Source of the DNA: Sellimonas sp963559135
Lineage (GTDB): Bacteria; Bacillota; Clostridia; Lachnospirales; Lachnospiraceae
Assembly (NCBI GenBank): GCA_963559135.1
Contig: CAUWJP010000013.1
Span: 1 to 64,000, forward strand
Reading direction: 5' to 3'
DNA: 64,000 nucleotides
A program made the translations under genes and the position numbers. Under the pieces are notes generated by a model. It saw only the letters and a list, made by a program, of their open reading frames with translations. It was not told the origin of the DNA and made no database searches. This document shows, in pieces, positions 50,720 through 59,360 of the stretch. Each line of letters opens with the position of its first letter. Position 1 is the first letter of the stretch.

Positions 50720-51419
50720 TCTTACGCTCCCATATATAAACAGGCATATCCTGTTGTCTCATCCATCGAAATACCTCTCGGTATTCTTTAAAAAGATCTT
50801 CTCCCGTCCCCGGTTCTACCCCGCTTAGGACTGCCCTTGTTATCTGTCTACAATTTTGAAAAATTCCATCTTCGCCAAGCCATAGCCGGCAAAGATCCGT
50901 CAGTTCCACCAGATCCTTCGGTCTTTTTCCAAACCTTCCCGCGCAGATTTCCGGCCGGTGTGCGGCTTCCAGAAAGGACTTTCCCAGCGCTTTCCGGTTA
51001 AGAATACCTATCACCGCATCGCATAAGTCAGGCACCACAGGTTCCTGACTGTTTGGAATTTTGATCCATTTGCCTTTTGCTCCGTCCGCTTCCACACACA
51101 GACGGATCCCCTCATCCACCATCATCTGAAGGGTGGTCTGCGGAATGGATCCGATCTTTCCCTTCTGCAATTCCCGGCCAATGGTCACAGGCCTAGGACC
51201 ATGTGCTTTGATCCATTCTTTGATTTCCTCTACAGAAAGGTCATCACGCCACAGAAGAAATCCTTCCTGCGGCTTCCACATCTTTGTTGTTGTCACAACC
51301 GCTGCCAGCAGACCTTTTTCCCGCATTTCCCTCACACAGGTGTAGACGGCTGTCGTCTTCCCGCCGGCTCCCGTAAAGGCAATGCATCTTTTGTTCTCCA
51401 GACCTAATTCTCCAAGCAT
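50676..51419 (-). CDS. yqeC: Selenium cofactor biosynthesis protein YqeC
   Basis: A 247-residue P-loop protein of the YqeC family, which occurs with selenium-dependent molybdenum hydroxylases. The nucleotide loop is AFTGAGGKTT near 14-23; further conserved segments are VVTTTKM, CVEADGAKGKWIKIP and VGILNRKALGK-like VIGILNRKALGK. The ATG at 51419 is chosen because GGGAG sits just before it, inside a frame that begins 12 bases earlier. Overlaps both neighbours. Confidence 0.88.
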   Translation of the reverse strand: MLGELGLENKRCIAFTGAGGKTTAVYTCVREMREKGLLAAVVTTTKMWKPQEGFLLWRDDLSVEEIKEWIKAHGPRPVTIGRELQKGKIGSIPQTTLQMMVDEGIRLCVEADGAKGKWIKIPNSQEPVVPDLCDAVIGILNRKALGKSFLEAAHRPEICAGRFGKRPKDLVELTDLCRLWLGEDGIFQNCRQITRAVLSGVEPGTGEDLFKEYREVFRWMRQQDMPVYIWERKNDRQRVFRPDQESL

Positions 51420-52771
51420 GTTCTCTCCCATTCTTCCAGCGCACGGCAGACACTTCCCCCGATGGCAAGCGCTTTATCCGAAATCAGAAAACATCTCTCA
51501 TTGCTGTCTGTTCTCGGATCAATATCCATGATTTTCAACCCTTTGACAACCAGGTATCCTTCTTTGATTGCCCCACGCAGGTATCCCGTCAGTGTGGCGC
51601 GGACATCCGTTTCCCCGATCATTGCCAAGGTCTCTCCCTTTTCAACCAGATCGCCTATCTGTTTCAGATACCGAATCGTACCGCTGCAAGGTGCATGAAT
51701 CACCCGTTCCTTGGCGTACCCTGCAATCACGCCCGGCACACCGGTATTTGGAATGGCGGTTCCGCTTCGGTAGATTTTCCCAAGAGTTTCTCCTCTCATG
51801 GTTTCAATAACCAGATCCGTATCCTCTCCTGCTGTAAAACCAGGACCCAGGCCAATCGTCAAAGGTGCCATGTCGATTGTAGTACCCAGATTCTTTTTGG
51901 CAAGAATCCCATCCACCAAAGCAATCGGATGGAACCAGGGCAGGCATCTGCATTCCGGATCAATCAAAACCGGAACTTCCCCACGTTTCCAGGCCTTTTC
52001 TGCCTCCTGTTTGGACAGCACTTTTCTGGCGATCATTCCTTCCACGGTGCAGCTGCCTTCGTACACTGCTTCACAGAAGGCGACCTGCCGTCTGATGCAG
52101 GCAGGGCGTTCAGTTTCCAGTACGAGTACACGGTATCCCTTTTTTGCAAGCAAATAGGCTGTTCCTGTCGCCAGGTCTCCTCCGCCCCGCACGACAACGG
52201 TCTTCTTCTCATCCATATCCCATACTTCCTCTTTTCTCGCCTCCAGACGGTACAAGTCATCCAGATGTCGTTTTAGAACCTTCTTTCCGCCCTCATCTCC
52301 GGAAAGGCTCTGCAGATCCGGAAAGTAACGTTCCTGAAATACACAGGGATTTTTCGGGCCGTTCCAGTCGATACAACCGATCCCCTTCCGGCTCCTCTGG
52401 AATCCCTCCAGCATCGCTTCCAGTGTTTCTCTCTTTAGAAACGGTTGGTCACAGACACAAAAGCATACCGCATCGCCACTCTGCCAGTCAGGCTGCTGCT
52501 GAACCGCTTCCAAGGCAAGGGCAATTGAAGAAGAAATTCCTTTCTCCGGATGTCTGTTTACCACACATACTTCCGGAATATCGAGTTCTCTCTCTTTTTC
52601 ATCAGAAACAACCAGAACTGTACTACCTTTCCAATGAGCACGAATTTTTCTCGTCTTATCAAGCAGGAGGAAGAGAATTTCTCTTCCTCCAATCTGCTCC
52701 ATCAGTTTATCTTCTTTTCCGTAACGAAGGCTTCTTCCTGCCGCAAGAAGCGCAAAATGTATTTTCATCAT
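51404..52771 (-). CDS. MocA-like nucleotidyltransferase fused to YqeB (EF2563)
   Basis: A 455-residue fusion. Residues 1-185: MobA/MocA-like nucleotidyltransferase (LLAAGRSLRYGKEDKLM, CVCDQPFL, GDEGGKKVL), which would add CMP to molybdopterin. Residues about 187-455: YqeB/EF2563 selenium-dependent hydroxylase system protein (VVVRGGGDLATG, GLGPGFTAG, TGVPGVI, APCSGTIRYLKQIGD). In other genomes these are separate genes. The start overlaps the Mo-subunit stop by four bases; two adjacent ATG codons are possible. It links cofactor completion with selenium insertion. Confidence 0.88.
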   Translation of the reverse strand: MMKIHFALLAAGRSLRYGKEDKLMEQIGGREILFLLLDKTRKIRAHWKGSTVLVVSDEKERELDIPEVCVVNRHPEKGISSSIALALEAVQQQPDWQSGDAVCFCVCDQPFLKRETLEAMLEGFQRSRKGIGCIDWNGPKNPCVFQERYFPDLQSLSGDEGGKKVLKRHLDDLYRLEARKEEVWDMDEKKTVVVRGGGDLATGTAYLLAKKGYRVLVLETERPACIRRQVAFCEAVYEGSCTVEGMIARKVLSKQEAEKAWKRGEVPVLIDPECRCLPWFHPIALVDGILAKKNLGTTIDMAPLTIGLGPGFTAGEDTDLVIETMRGETLGKIYRSGTAIPNTGVPGVIAGYAKERVIHAPCSGTIRYLKQIGDLVEKGETLAMIGETDVRATLTGYLRGAIKEGYLVVKGLKIMDIDPRTDSNERCFLISDKALAIGGSVCRALEEWERTCLEN

Positions 52772-55047
52772 GATGAATGTTTCATTCCCATATATACTTT
52801 CTCCGCCGTAATCGGAAGCTCCCGGACATGAACACCTGTCGCATTGGCAACTGCGGCTGCCAGTGCCGGAGAAGGAGTGTTGATTACAATTTCTCCGATG
52901 GACTTGGCTCCAAATGGCCCGGTCGGCTCATAGCTGCTTTCAAATTCTACACGGATTTCTCCTGTATCCTGTCTCGTAGGAATCTTATATTGCATGAAGG
53001 AATTACTGAAATTCTGCCCTTTTGGATTGTACACAATATCCTCATAAAGGGCCATTCCGATTCCCTGTACCAGTCCGCCTTCCGTCTGTACCCTTGCAAG
53101 ACTCGGATTGACGACAGTACCACAGTCTACTACAGCAACATAATCAATCGGTGTCACCTTTCCAGTTTCCAGGTCTACTTCCACTTCTGCCATACCAACC
53201 ATGAACGGCGGCGGAGACGTTGGTGAATAGTGAGCCTCTGAAGCCATCAGTGCTTCTTCGTTTGCGCACATGACACGGTTTCCAATTTCCTTTAAGGTGA
53301 TTTCATTACCATCCTTCGGACACCAGACACGCTTACCGTCAAACTCTACTTCTTCCTTTTCGCAGCCCAGATATTCGGCTCCCTTCATGCAGATCTTCTC
53401 TTTGAGTTTCTCACAGGTCTTGATGACAGCCATTCCGGTCACGTACGTCGTGCTAGAGGCATAAGATCCGGTATCGTACGGAGAAGAATCTGTATCCACG
53501 CCGGACACAATAATATCCTCCATCTCACAGTCCATACAGTCAGCAGCCATCTGCGCCAGAATAGTGTCGCATCCGGTTCCCATATCAGAAGCTCCGACCA
53601 TCAGACTGTAGAATCCATCATCATTGACTTTCATTGCAACAGAAGCCGTATCCACATTGGAAATTCCGGATCCCTGCATCGCCATGGCAACGCCGACTCC
53701 TCTGACCTTTCCATTTCCCATATCTCTTGCCGGATATTTTTCATCCCAGCCGATCATCTCTTTTGCTCTTGCCATACAGCGATCAAGTGCACAACTTTCT
53801 GCAGTCTCTCCATAGTACGCAGGCATAACCTGTCCTTCTCTTACCATGTTAAGCTCCCGGAGCTTCACCGGATCCATATGCATCTGTTCTGCCAGTTCGT
53901 TGACCGCAGATTCTACAGCAAAAATTCCCTGTGTGGCTCCGTATCCACGGTATGCTCCGGAGGACATGACATTGGTATATACAACGTCATATTGGAAACG
54001 GAACGCATCAGTTTTTCCATAAAGCGGAATGGATTTGTGCCCGGAAAGCCCTACCGTTGTTGGCCCATGCTCCCCGAACGCTCCTGTATTGGATAACGTA
54101 TAGACGTCAATCGCCCGTATGATTCCAGATTCGTCAGCTCCTACCCGTACATGAAGTTCCATCTCATGGCGCGGGGAAGATGCGATCTGGGACTCCTCTC
54201 TTGTATAGATGATCTTGGACGGACGCCCTGTTTTCCATGTGACAAATGCCGGATACACTTCGGACACGACGGTCTGCTTTGCTCCAAAGCCGCCTCCTAT
54301 TCTCGGCTTGATCACGCGGATCTTGGATTTTGGTATTCCAAGGGCATTGGAAAGAATTCTTCTTGCGTGGAAGGTAACCTGGGTGGAAGATACCACATTC
54401 AGCCTTCCATAGACATCCATATAACAGTAGGTCCGGAATGTCTCCATCATCGCCTGCTGGTTTGCCTGAGTATGGTAAGTCTGATCAACCACATACTTAC
54501 ATTCAGAAAGAACCTGATCTACATCCCCGGCTTCATCCTTTCCGCTGGCACATAGATTTCTCCTGTTGTCTGCGCCGACATCGCAGAGACTTCTCCAGTT
54601 TTCCTCTGGATGTACCAGGATATCATTGTCTTTGGCCTTTCTGAAATCCAGAAGTGGAGTCAGTACTTCATACTCCACCTTGATCATCTTCATGGCGCGC
54701 TCCACTGCTTCTTTCGTCTCGCCCGCAACAATTGCCACGGCGTCCCCTACAAACCGAACTCTCTGATCGAGAATCAGACGGTCATATGGGCTTGGCTCCG
54801 GATAAGTCTGTCCAGCCATTGTAAACCTTTCATTCGGACAGTCTTCGTACGTAAATACTGCTACCATGCCTGGCACTTTCATCGCTCTGGAAGAGTCTAT
54901 TTTTTTAATCAGCGCATGCGCATGCGGACTTCTCAGTACTTTTACGATGAGACAGTCCTTCGGAGCCAGATCATCTGTGTAGACCGGCTTTCCTGTCACC
55001 AGTGCTTTGGAATCGATCTTTGGTATCGCCTGATTTACTTTCTTCAT
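52768..55047 (-). CDS. Molybdenum hydroxylase, molybdopterin-binding subunit
   Basis: A 759-residue catalytic subunit of the xanthine dehydrogenase family. Seen: the N-terminal substrate-channel domain, GGGFGAKQ near 255-262 (Mo-pterin contact), GAYRGYGATQ, the MGTGCDTILAQ segment and catalytic Glu in GAKSIGE near 727. The protein has no selenocysteine; YqeB and YqeC in the same operon imply a labile selenium atom on molybdenum, as in purine hydroxylases of clostridia. The Mo-site motif fits purines such as xanthine or hypoxanthine, but the exact substrate is inference. It starts four bases after the 2Fe-2S gene. Confidence 0.92.
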   Translation of the reverse strand: MKKVNQAIPKIDSKALVTGKPVYTDDLAPKDCLIVKVLRSPHAHALIKKIDSSRAMKVPGMVAVFTYEDCPNERFTMAGQTYPEPSPYDRLILDQRVRFVGDAVAIVAGETKEAVERAMKMIKVEYEVLTPLLDFRKAKDNDILVHPEENWRSLCDVGADNRRNLCASGKDEAGDVDQVLSECKYVVDQTYHTQANQQAMMETFRTYCYMDVYGRLNVVSSTQVTFHARRILSNALGIPKSKIRVIKPRIGGGFGAKQTVVSEVYPAFVTWKTGRPSKIIYTREESQIASSPRHEMELHVRVGADESGIIRAIDVYTLSNTGAFGEHGPTTVGLSGHKSIPLYGKTDAFRFQYDVVYTNVMSSGAYRGYGATQGIFAVESAVNELAEQMHMDPVKLRELNMVREGQVMPAYYGETAESCALDRCMARAKEMIGWDEKYPARDMGNGKVRGVGVAMAMQGSGISNVDTASVAMKVNDDGFYSLMVGASDMGTGCDTILAQMAADCMDCEMEDIIVSGVDTDSSPYDTGSYASSTTYVTGMAVIKTCEKLKEKICMKGAEYLGCEKEEVEFDGKRVWCPKDGNEITLKEIGNRVMCANEEALMASEAHYSPTSPPPFMVGMAEVEVDLETGKVTPIDYVAVVDCGTVVNPSLARVQTEGGLVQGIGMALYEDIVYNPKGQNFSNSFMQYKIPTRQDTGEIRVEFESSYEPTGPFGAKSIGEIVINTPSPALAAAVANATGVHVRELPITAEKVYMGMKHSS

Positions 55048-55051
55048 GGAT

Positions 55052-55519
55052 CTACCCCCTGCTTTCTCTCAGATATTTTTCCACGGCACGCAACTGGCCC
55101 GCATAGCCTGTGCAGCGGCACAGATTTCCGGCCAGATATTCCCGGATTTCTTCCGCGTCCGGACATTGTCCGGATACGCAGAGCTCTCTCTCCATGGCAA
55201 GGACATTCATAATAAATCCAGGGGAACAGTATCCGCACTGCTCTGCTCCTTCTGCCGCCAGATATGCTCCGAACCGGGCTGATTCTTCCCGAAGCCCCTC
55301 CAGTGTCGTGATCTTCCTTCCTGCAATTCCTGCCGCCAGAATCGAGCAGGAAAGTCTTGGCGTTCCATCTACCCAGACGGTGCAGAGTCCGCAGTTTGTT
55401 GTCTCGCACCCGCATTTTACGCTGTAACATCCAAGATCCCTTAATACATCCAAAAGCACTGCACCTGCTTCGATCTCCGTATGGACTGGTTTCCCATTTA
55501 ATTCAAACTGTACTTCCAT
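55052..55519 (-). CDS. Molybdenum hydroxylase, [2Fe-2S] subunit
   Basis: A 155-residue small subunit with two iron-sulfur clusters: a plant-type ferredoxin site (CGCETTNCGLC and C of LSC, residues about 36-60) and a helical C-terminal site (CGYCSPGF and CRCTGY). It passes electrons from the Mo centre to the FAD subunit. The start directly abuts the FAD-subunit stop, and GGGGA precedes the ATG. Confidence 0.94.
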   Translation of the reverse strand: MEVQFELNGKPVHTEIEAGAVLLDVLRDLGCYSVKCGCETTNCGLCTVWVDGTPRLSCSILAAGIAGRKITTLEGLREESARFGAYLAAEGAEQCGYCSPGFIMNVLAMERELCVSGQCPDAEEIREYLAGNLCRCTGYAGQLRAVEKYLRESRG

Positions 55520-56275
55520 CTACACATTCCCCTCTTCCAACGCTTTTTTCGCCCGGCCGGCAAGAACTCTTCCCAGATGATTCCGGTATTCCCTGCTTCC
55601 ACGCATATTGCTTCCATAGGTGAAGGTATCAGCCGCCTGTTCCATCCCATTAATCGTTGTCTCAGTCACATCCGCCTTCATCGGTCTTGCACCGATAGAA
55701 AGCAGGACTTTTCCGTCTTTTTCAGATGCCGCACAGGTCAGCACCGGAAAATCGGTCTGACTTCTTCTCTCTGAGAGGTAAACCGGCCTTCTTCCATCCT
55801 TTGTCACAATCAGTTTTTCCAGAATATCTCTGTCACGATCCATCCTGATAAATTCAGAAAGAGGTACGATTCCTTTTTTGTAAAGCTTCACTTTCGTATC
55901 CAGCACAAGAAATGCCGTCAGAATATCCGAAAATCCATATCTTCCGAAAATACTTCCTCCTACCGTCGCTCCATTTCGGAACTGTACTCCGACAATATGT
56001 CTGGTACACTCTTTAAAAAAGTCTCCAAATGTCTCTCTCAATCCGCTGTGTGTCTCAAGCTGACGCAGGGTACACATACAGCCGATATGAAATTCCGTTT
56101 CGGTCTCTGTAATCTGGTCAAGCCCCAGTCCTGACAGATCAATGGCGGTATTGACATTTCCTCTTCCCATACGGATCCACATCATTCCCCCAATGACACG
56201 GTTGGCCCGTTTCTGGTTCAGCTCATATGCCTCCTCCAATGTGCCGGGCTTTACATAGTTTTTTACTGTTATCAA
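55520..56275 (-). CDS. Molybdenum hydroxylase, FAD-binding subunit
   Basis: A 251-residue FAD subunit of the CoxM/XdhB family: VIGGMMWIRMGRGN near 27-40, GLDQITETETEFHIG, and VQFRNGATVGGSIFGRYGFSDILTAFL (the usual IRNxATxGGN region). Somewhat shorter than the 270-290 residues usual for this subunit. Translation starts at TTG (56275), with GGGAGGAG upstream; a nearby ATG opens only a two-codon frame. First gene of the operon. Confidence 0.9.
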   Translation of the reverse strand: MITVKNYVKPGTLEEAYELNQKRANRVIGGMMWIRMGRGNVNTAIDLSGLGLDQITETETEFHIGCMCTLRQLETHSGLRETFGDFFKECTRHIVGVQFRNGATVGGSIFGRYGFSDILTAFLVLDTKVKLYKKGIVPLSEFIRMDRDRDILEKLIVTKDGRRPVYLSERRSQTDFPVLTCAASEKDGKVLLSIGARPMKADVTETTINGMEQAADTFTYGSNMRGSREYRNHLGRVLAGRAKKALEEGNV

Positions 56276-56346
56276 AACATTTCTCCTCCCGTCTCTCTGA
56301 AATTATCCATAGTTCTTTTTATTTTAACATAACCTGTCTTTAATAT

Positions 56347-57234
56347 CTACATGCAAAGCTTCTTTTTCCTGTAATTATAGTAATATACGGAATCTGAGAG
56401 GAATTCTTCCCCCGATACCTCAGAGCGGTTGATGCTGTAAACAGCATCTTTTAGCTCACAAATGCCTGGGCTTTTGCTCTCAGGCACAAGAAGTACTTCG
56501 TGGATACTACTTGGAAGGATATAAAAATTTTCCTTCCATTCTTCCCCGATCATTTCCAGAAGTCCCGGATACAGAATTGCGGCTGCTCCATGGCTTCTCT
56601 GCATATTCGTAAGAACATACATATAGCCTGAAAAACGGCTATCTCCCCGGCAATCCGGAAGCAGTTCCATGACTACACTCTGAATATCCTGAAGTTCCGC
56701 CGGAAGAAGGCGCGGCGTATTACGTCCGGCTGCCCCCTTCACCTCTTCTGAGGAAACTCCCCAGATCTTCAGATGTTCATTAGTAATCATCATGGAAATG
56801 GCACTGTACTTCTCAACTGAAAACAGCACACAAAATACAATATCAAGATCCAGATAGGAAAGATGCGGAACTTCTTTCAACATCTTCTGGTTTCTCTCTC
56901 CGTTGATCAGACGGTATACGATCTTGTCCTTCATCCGATCATAGTCATTCAGATGCTCTGCTTCCATCAACGGTTCCGGAACCTTCTGACTCTGACTGTA
57001 CCATTCCAGAAGTCCATCTGTTACTCCTTTAATCTCCATCCCCCTGAGATACCGCTCGTAATAATCCTCCATATAAACAATCGGAGAAATTTCTTCTTCG
57101 CATTTCCGGAATAAAAATCCCTGACGCACTTCGCCGTTATTTTTTGTTGCCCGGTAATCCTCCACTTGAACATCAACCGGCAGCTCCTCTATTAACCTTT
57201 CTTTAACATTTGATAAAAATACCTGATACTCCAT
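56347..57234 (-). CDS. DUF5688 family protein
   Basis: A 295-residue soluble protein without signal peptide or membrane segment. It matches the DUF5688 family, expanded in Lachnospiraceae, with VYMEDYYERYLRG near 53-65, YRLINGERNQKML, LDLDIVFCVLFSV and a C-terminal VYSINRSEVSGEEFLSDSVYYYN segment. Function is unknown. It is transcribed toward the hydroxylase operon with AAGGAG before its ATG; 71 bases separate them, so a shared transcript is possible. Confidence 0.75.
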   Translation of the reverse strand: MEYQVFLSNVKERLIEELPVDVQVEDYRATKNNGEVRQGFLFRKCEEEISPIVYMEDYYERYLRGMEIKGVTDGLLEWYSQSQKVPEPLMEAEHLNDYDRMKDKIVYRLINGERNQKMLKEVPHLSYLDLDIVFCVLFSVEKYSAISMMITNEHLKIWGVSSEEVKGAAGRNTPRLLPAELQDIQSVVMELLPDCRGDSRFSGYMYVLTNMQRSHGAAAILYPGLLEMIGEEWKENFYILPSSIHEVLLVPESKSPGICELKDAVYSINRSEVSGEEFLSDSVYYYNYRKKKLCM

Positions 57235-57421
57235 TTAAGCTCCTTTCGAGCCCGCTGAAGTCTGAAGTGATCTGATCCTGATCTGATAAAAATGAGTATA
57301 TGAAATGAGTAATAATTTGGTATTAGGTACATTATACTTGCTTAAAATTCAGATTGCAACTGTTTTTAGCAAAGAAGCCAAAGCTTTCCTGTTCAAAATA
57401 AAAATTATCCATCCAGTAGAA

Positions 57422-57444
57422 ATGCCCCGCATCATGCGGGGCAT
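57422..57444 (-). terminator. Hairpin terminator after efp
   Basis: A perfect 10-bp GC-rich stem (57422-57431 with 57435-57444) with a 3-nt loop just after the efp stop. The T-run on the minus strand is short. The remaining 57235-57421 holds no gene. Confidence 0.7.
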
Positions 57445-57452
57445 CTGACTTC

Positions 57453-58010
57453 TTATACTCGTGATAAGTATTCTCCTGTACGTGTGTCGATCTTGAGCAC
57501 ATCACCTTCGTTTACAAACAGTGGCACCATAACGGTAGCTCCTGTCTCTACTGTAGCCGGCTTTGTAGCACCTGTTGCAGTGTCACCTTTCACGCCTGGC
57601 TCTGTCTCTGTTACTGCAAGCTCTGCAAATAACGGCGGCTCTACTGCAAATACTTCTCCCTGATAGGAGCAGATCTTCACTTCTTCGTTCTCTTTTACAA
57701 ATTTCAGAGCATCTCCGATGGTCTCTTCATTCAGTGCGATCTGATCATAAGTCTCGCCGTCCATGAAGTGGTAGAGATCACCATCTGAGTACAGATACTG
57801 CATAGTTTTTCTCTCAATATGAGCTTTCGGGAATTTTTCAGTTGGTCTGAAAGTCTTTTCAACCACACCACCACTTATAACATTTTTTAATTTGGTTCTG
57901 ACAAACGCTGCTCCCTTTCCTGGTTTTACGTGCTGGAATTCCAGAATCTGGTATACGTTTCCGTCAATCTCGACAGTTAAACCGTTTCTAAATTCGCCTG
58001 CTGAAATCAT
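57453..58010 (-). CDS. efp: Elongation factor P
   Basis: A 185-residue translation factor that relieves ribosome stalling at proline runs. Three-domain EF-P with the tip loop HVKPGKGAAF: the residue at the tip is Lys32, as in many bacteria. The C-terminal G.V..DTATGATKPATVETGATVMVP..VNEGD motif is clear. Own promoter upstream; GGAGG precedes the ATG. Confidence 0.97.
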   Translation of the reverse strand: MISAGEFRNGLTVEIDGNVYQILEFQHVKPGKGAAFVRTKLKNVISGGVVEKTFRPTEKFPKAHIERKTMQYLYSDGDLYHFMDGETYDQIALNEETIGDALKFVKENEEVKICSYQGEVFAVEPPLFAELAVTETEPGVKGDTATGATKPATVETGATVMVPLFVNEGDVLKIDTRTGEYLSRV

Positions 58011-58075
58011 CTTTAAATCCTCCTTAAACGAATACGAACGTATTCTTTTCTAATTCTAAACTTTCATTAAGTCTT

Positions 58076-58104
58076 ATTTTATATGATTCCTGTTCTTTTT
58101 TCAA
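58076..58104 (-). promoter_or_regulatory. efp promoter
   Basis: Minus strand TTGAAA (58104-58099), 17-bp spacer, TAAAAT (58081-58076). An interrupted palindrome GAATACG-AA-CGTATTC lies at 58030-58045 in the leader, just before the ribosome site. Confidence 0.6.
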
Positions 58105-58157
58105 CTGAAAGTTACGAAAAATACAGTCTTCTTACAAATTTCTCTCTTTTACCTGCA

Positions 58158-58910
58158 TCAAACATGTAGTTTTTCAAGAATTTCATACACCTCTTCCACA
58201 TGCATCTGTCCTGGAGCGGATGCTTTCTCATAGGACGCAAATGTCACAGCTGACCCGTAAAGCTCTCCGCAGATCCGGCTGATTGCCCCTTTCACCCCCA
58301 TGGACATCGTAATCACCGGAGTAGTAGGATAAAGCCGTTTCATCGTCCATGTGGCATTTAACAGTTCGATAACGTCCTGATCTGCCTGCGGCATCACCGC
58401 GATCTTCGCCAAGTCGGCACCCGCTTCCTGCATAGCGCACAGTCTTCGGATAATCTCATCCCTCGGCGGAGTCTTCGCGAAGTCATGGTTGGAAAGCACT
58501 GTCCGGACTCTATGTGCTTCTGCCTCCCGTACTAGGCTCTCCACGGTCGCTCTCATCTTGAAAAACTCGACATCCACCAGATCAATCAGTCCGGAACAGA
58601 TCATCTCTTTATTCAGTTCCCGGTAGCGCTCTTCCGAAATCGCCGCGCTGCCACCCTCTTCCTTTGTCCGGAACGTAAAAAGCAGCGGCATATCCCCCAG
58701 AATGCTTCTCAGCTTTTCCGCCGTCTGAAGGATCTGCTTTTCATTGTCCGGATCCGTATCTGTATCGATGCGCCATTCTGCCAGATCGGCCCTGCATTTC
58801 TTCACACCTTCAGCCGTCTGCAGCACAGACACGGCATCTCCTATCAGCGGAACACAGATTTTCGGTTTTCCTTCTCCGATTACAAGATTTCTGACCTTAA
58901 CTGTTTTCAT
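58158..58910 (-). CDS. aroD: Type I 3-dehydroquinate dehydratase
   Basis: A 250-residue Schiff-base dehydratase of the shikimate pathway. Active-site residues: Glu-containing VDVEFF, catalytic His in SNHDF, Schiff-base Lys in DLAKIAVMPQ and the C-terminal lid with SAPGQ. The ATG at 58910 is chosen because GGAG lies six bases before it. No other aro gene is nearby; it follows a small protein gene by 17 bases. A catabolic rather than biosynthetic use is possible. Confidence 0.93.
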   Translation of the reverse strand: MKTVKVRNLVIGEGKPKICVPLIGDAVSVLQTAEGVKKCRADLAEWRIDTDTDPDNEKQILQTAEKLRSILGDMPLLFTFRTKEEGGSAAISEERYRELNKEMICSGLIDLVDVEFFKMRATVESLVREAEAHRVRTVLSNHDFAKTPPRDEIIRRLCAMQEAGADLAKIAVMPQADQDVIELLNATWTMKRLYPTTPVITMSMGVKGAISRICGELYGSAVTFASYEKASAPGQMHVEEVYEILEKLHV

Positions 58911-58927
58911 CGCTTTCTCCATTTCTT

Positions 58928-59251
58928 TTACCAGAGTTTTTCAAAATCCAGCCTTGTAAAAGACTGCGTGCCGTATATGTCTTCTCGTATATAAATCAGA
59001 TCCAGTCCGTTCTTCTGAAAATTCCCGACAACAAGATCCATCTGATCCTGGTCCTCTTCAAAAAGAATGACCGAACTGTAATGTCCTCCGCTTTTTCGGA
59101 TGTTCCCGATCACAGTGTCCATGGAGCACTGCCTGTCAAACGGGACTACTACTAGTTCCGGCTCTCCATGAATGTCATCCAGATATTGGATCTCTGTAAT
59201 CTTATACCTGTGTTTTAGCTGCTTTTCAATAAACTCCAGTATACTCATCAT
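58928..59251 (-). CDS. Small protein of unknown function
   Basis: A 107-residue soluble protein, not recognised. It begins MMSILEFIEKQLKHRY and has alternating strands and helices (ELVVVPFDR, YSSVILFEED, MDLVVGNFQKNGLDLIYI) with no cysteine cluster or membrane segment. Two adjacent ATG codons are possible starts, with GAGGG upstream. It is 17 bases before aroD and has its own extended -10 promoter, so both form a small operon. Confidence 0.7.
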   Translation of the reverse strand: MMSILEFIEKQLKHRYKITEIQYLDDIHGEPELVVVPFDRQCSMDTVIGNIRKSGGHYSSVILFEEDQDQMDLVVGNFQKNGLDLIYIREDIYGTQSFTRLDFEKLW

Positions 59252-59279
59252 TCTGCCCTCTTTTGTATATTCTCTTTCC

Positions 59280-59288
59280 ATTATACCA
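59280..59288 (-). promoter_or_regulatory. Extended -10 before the small protein/aroD pair
   Basis: TGGTATAAT on the minus strand (59288-59280), about 30 bp before the ATG at 59251. The -35 is poor. Confidence 0.5.
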
Positions 59289-59360
59289 CTCCCCGAAAAA
59301 TTCTCGTCAGCCTTTTCAGAGGGAAAGTTTCCAGATAAGCTGGCCCTTGGGCAGGTCACT

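Noticed and set aside
52768..55047. Selenocysteine in the molybdenum subunit
   Set aside because: The frame is continuous without in-frame TGA; selenium in this family is bound as a labile ligand at molybdenum.
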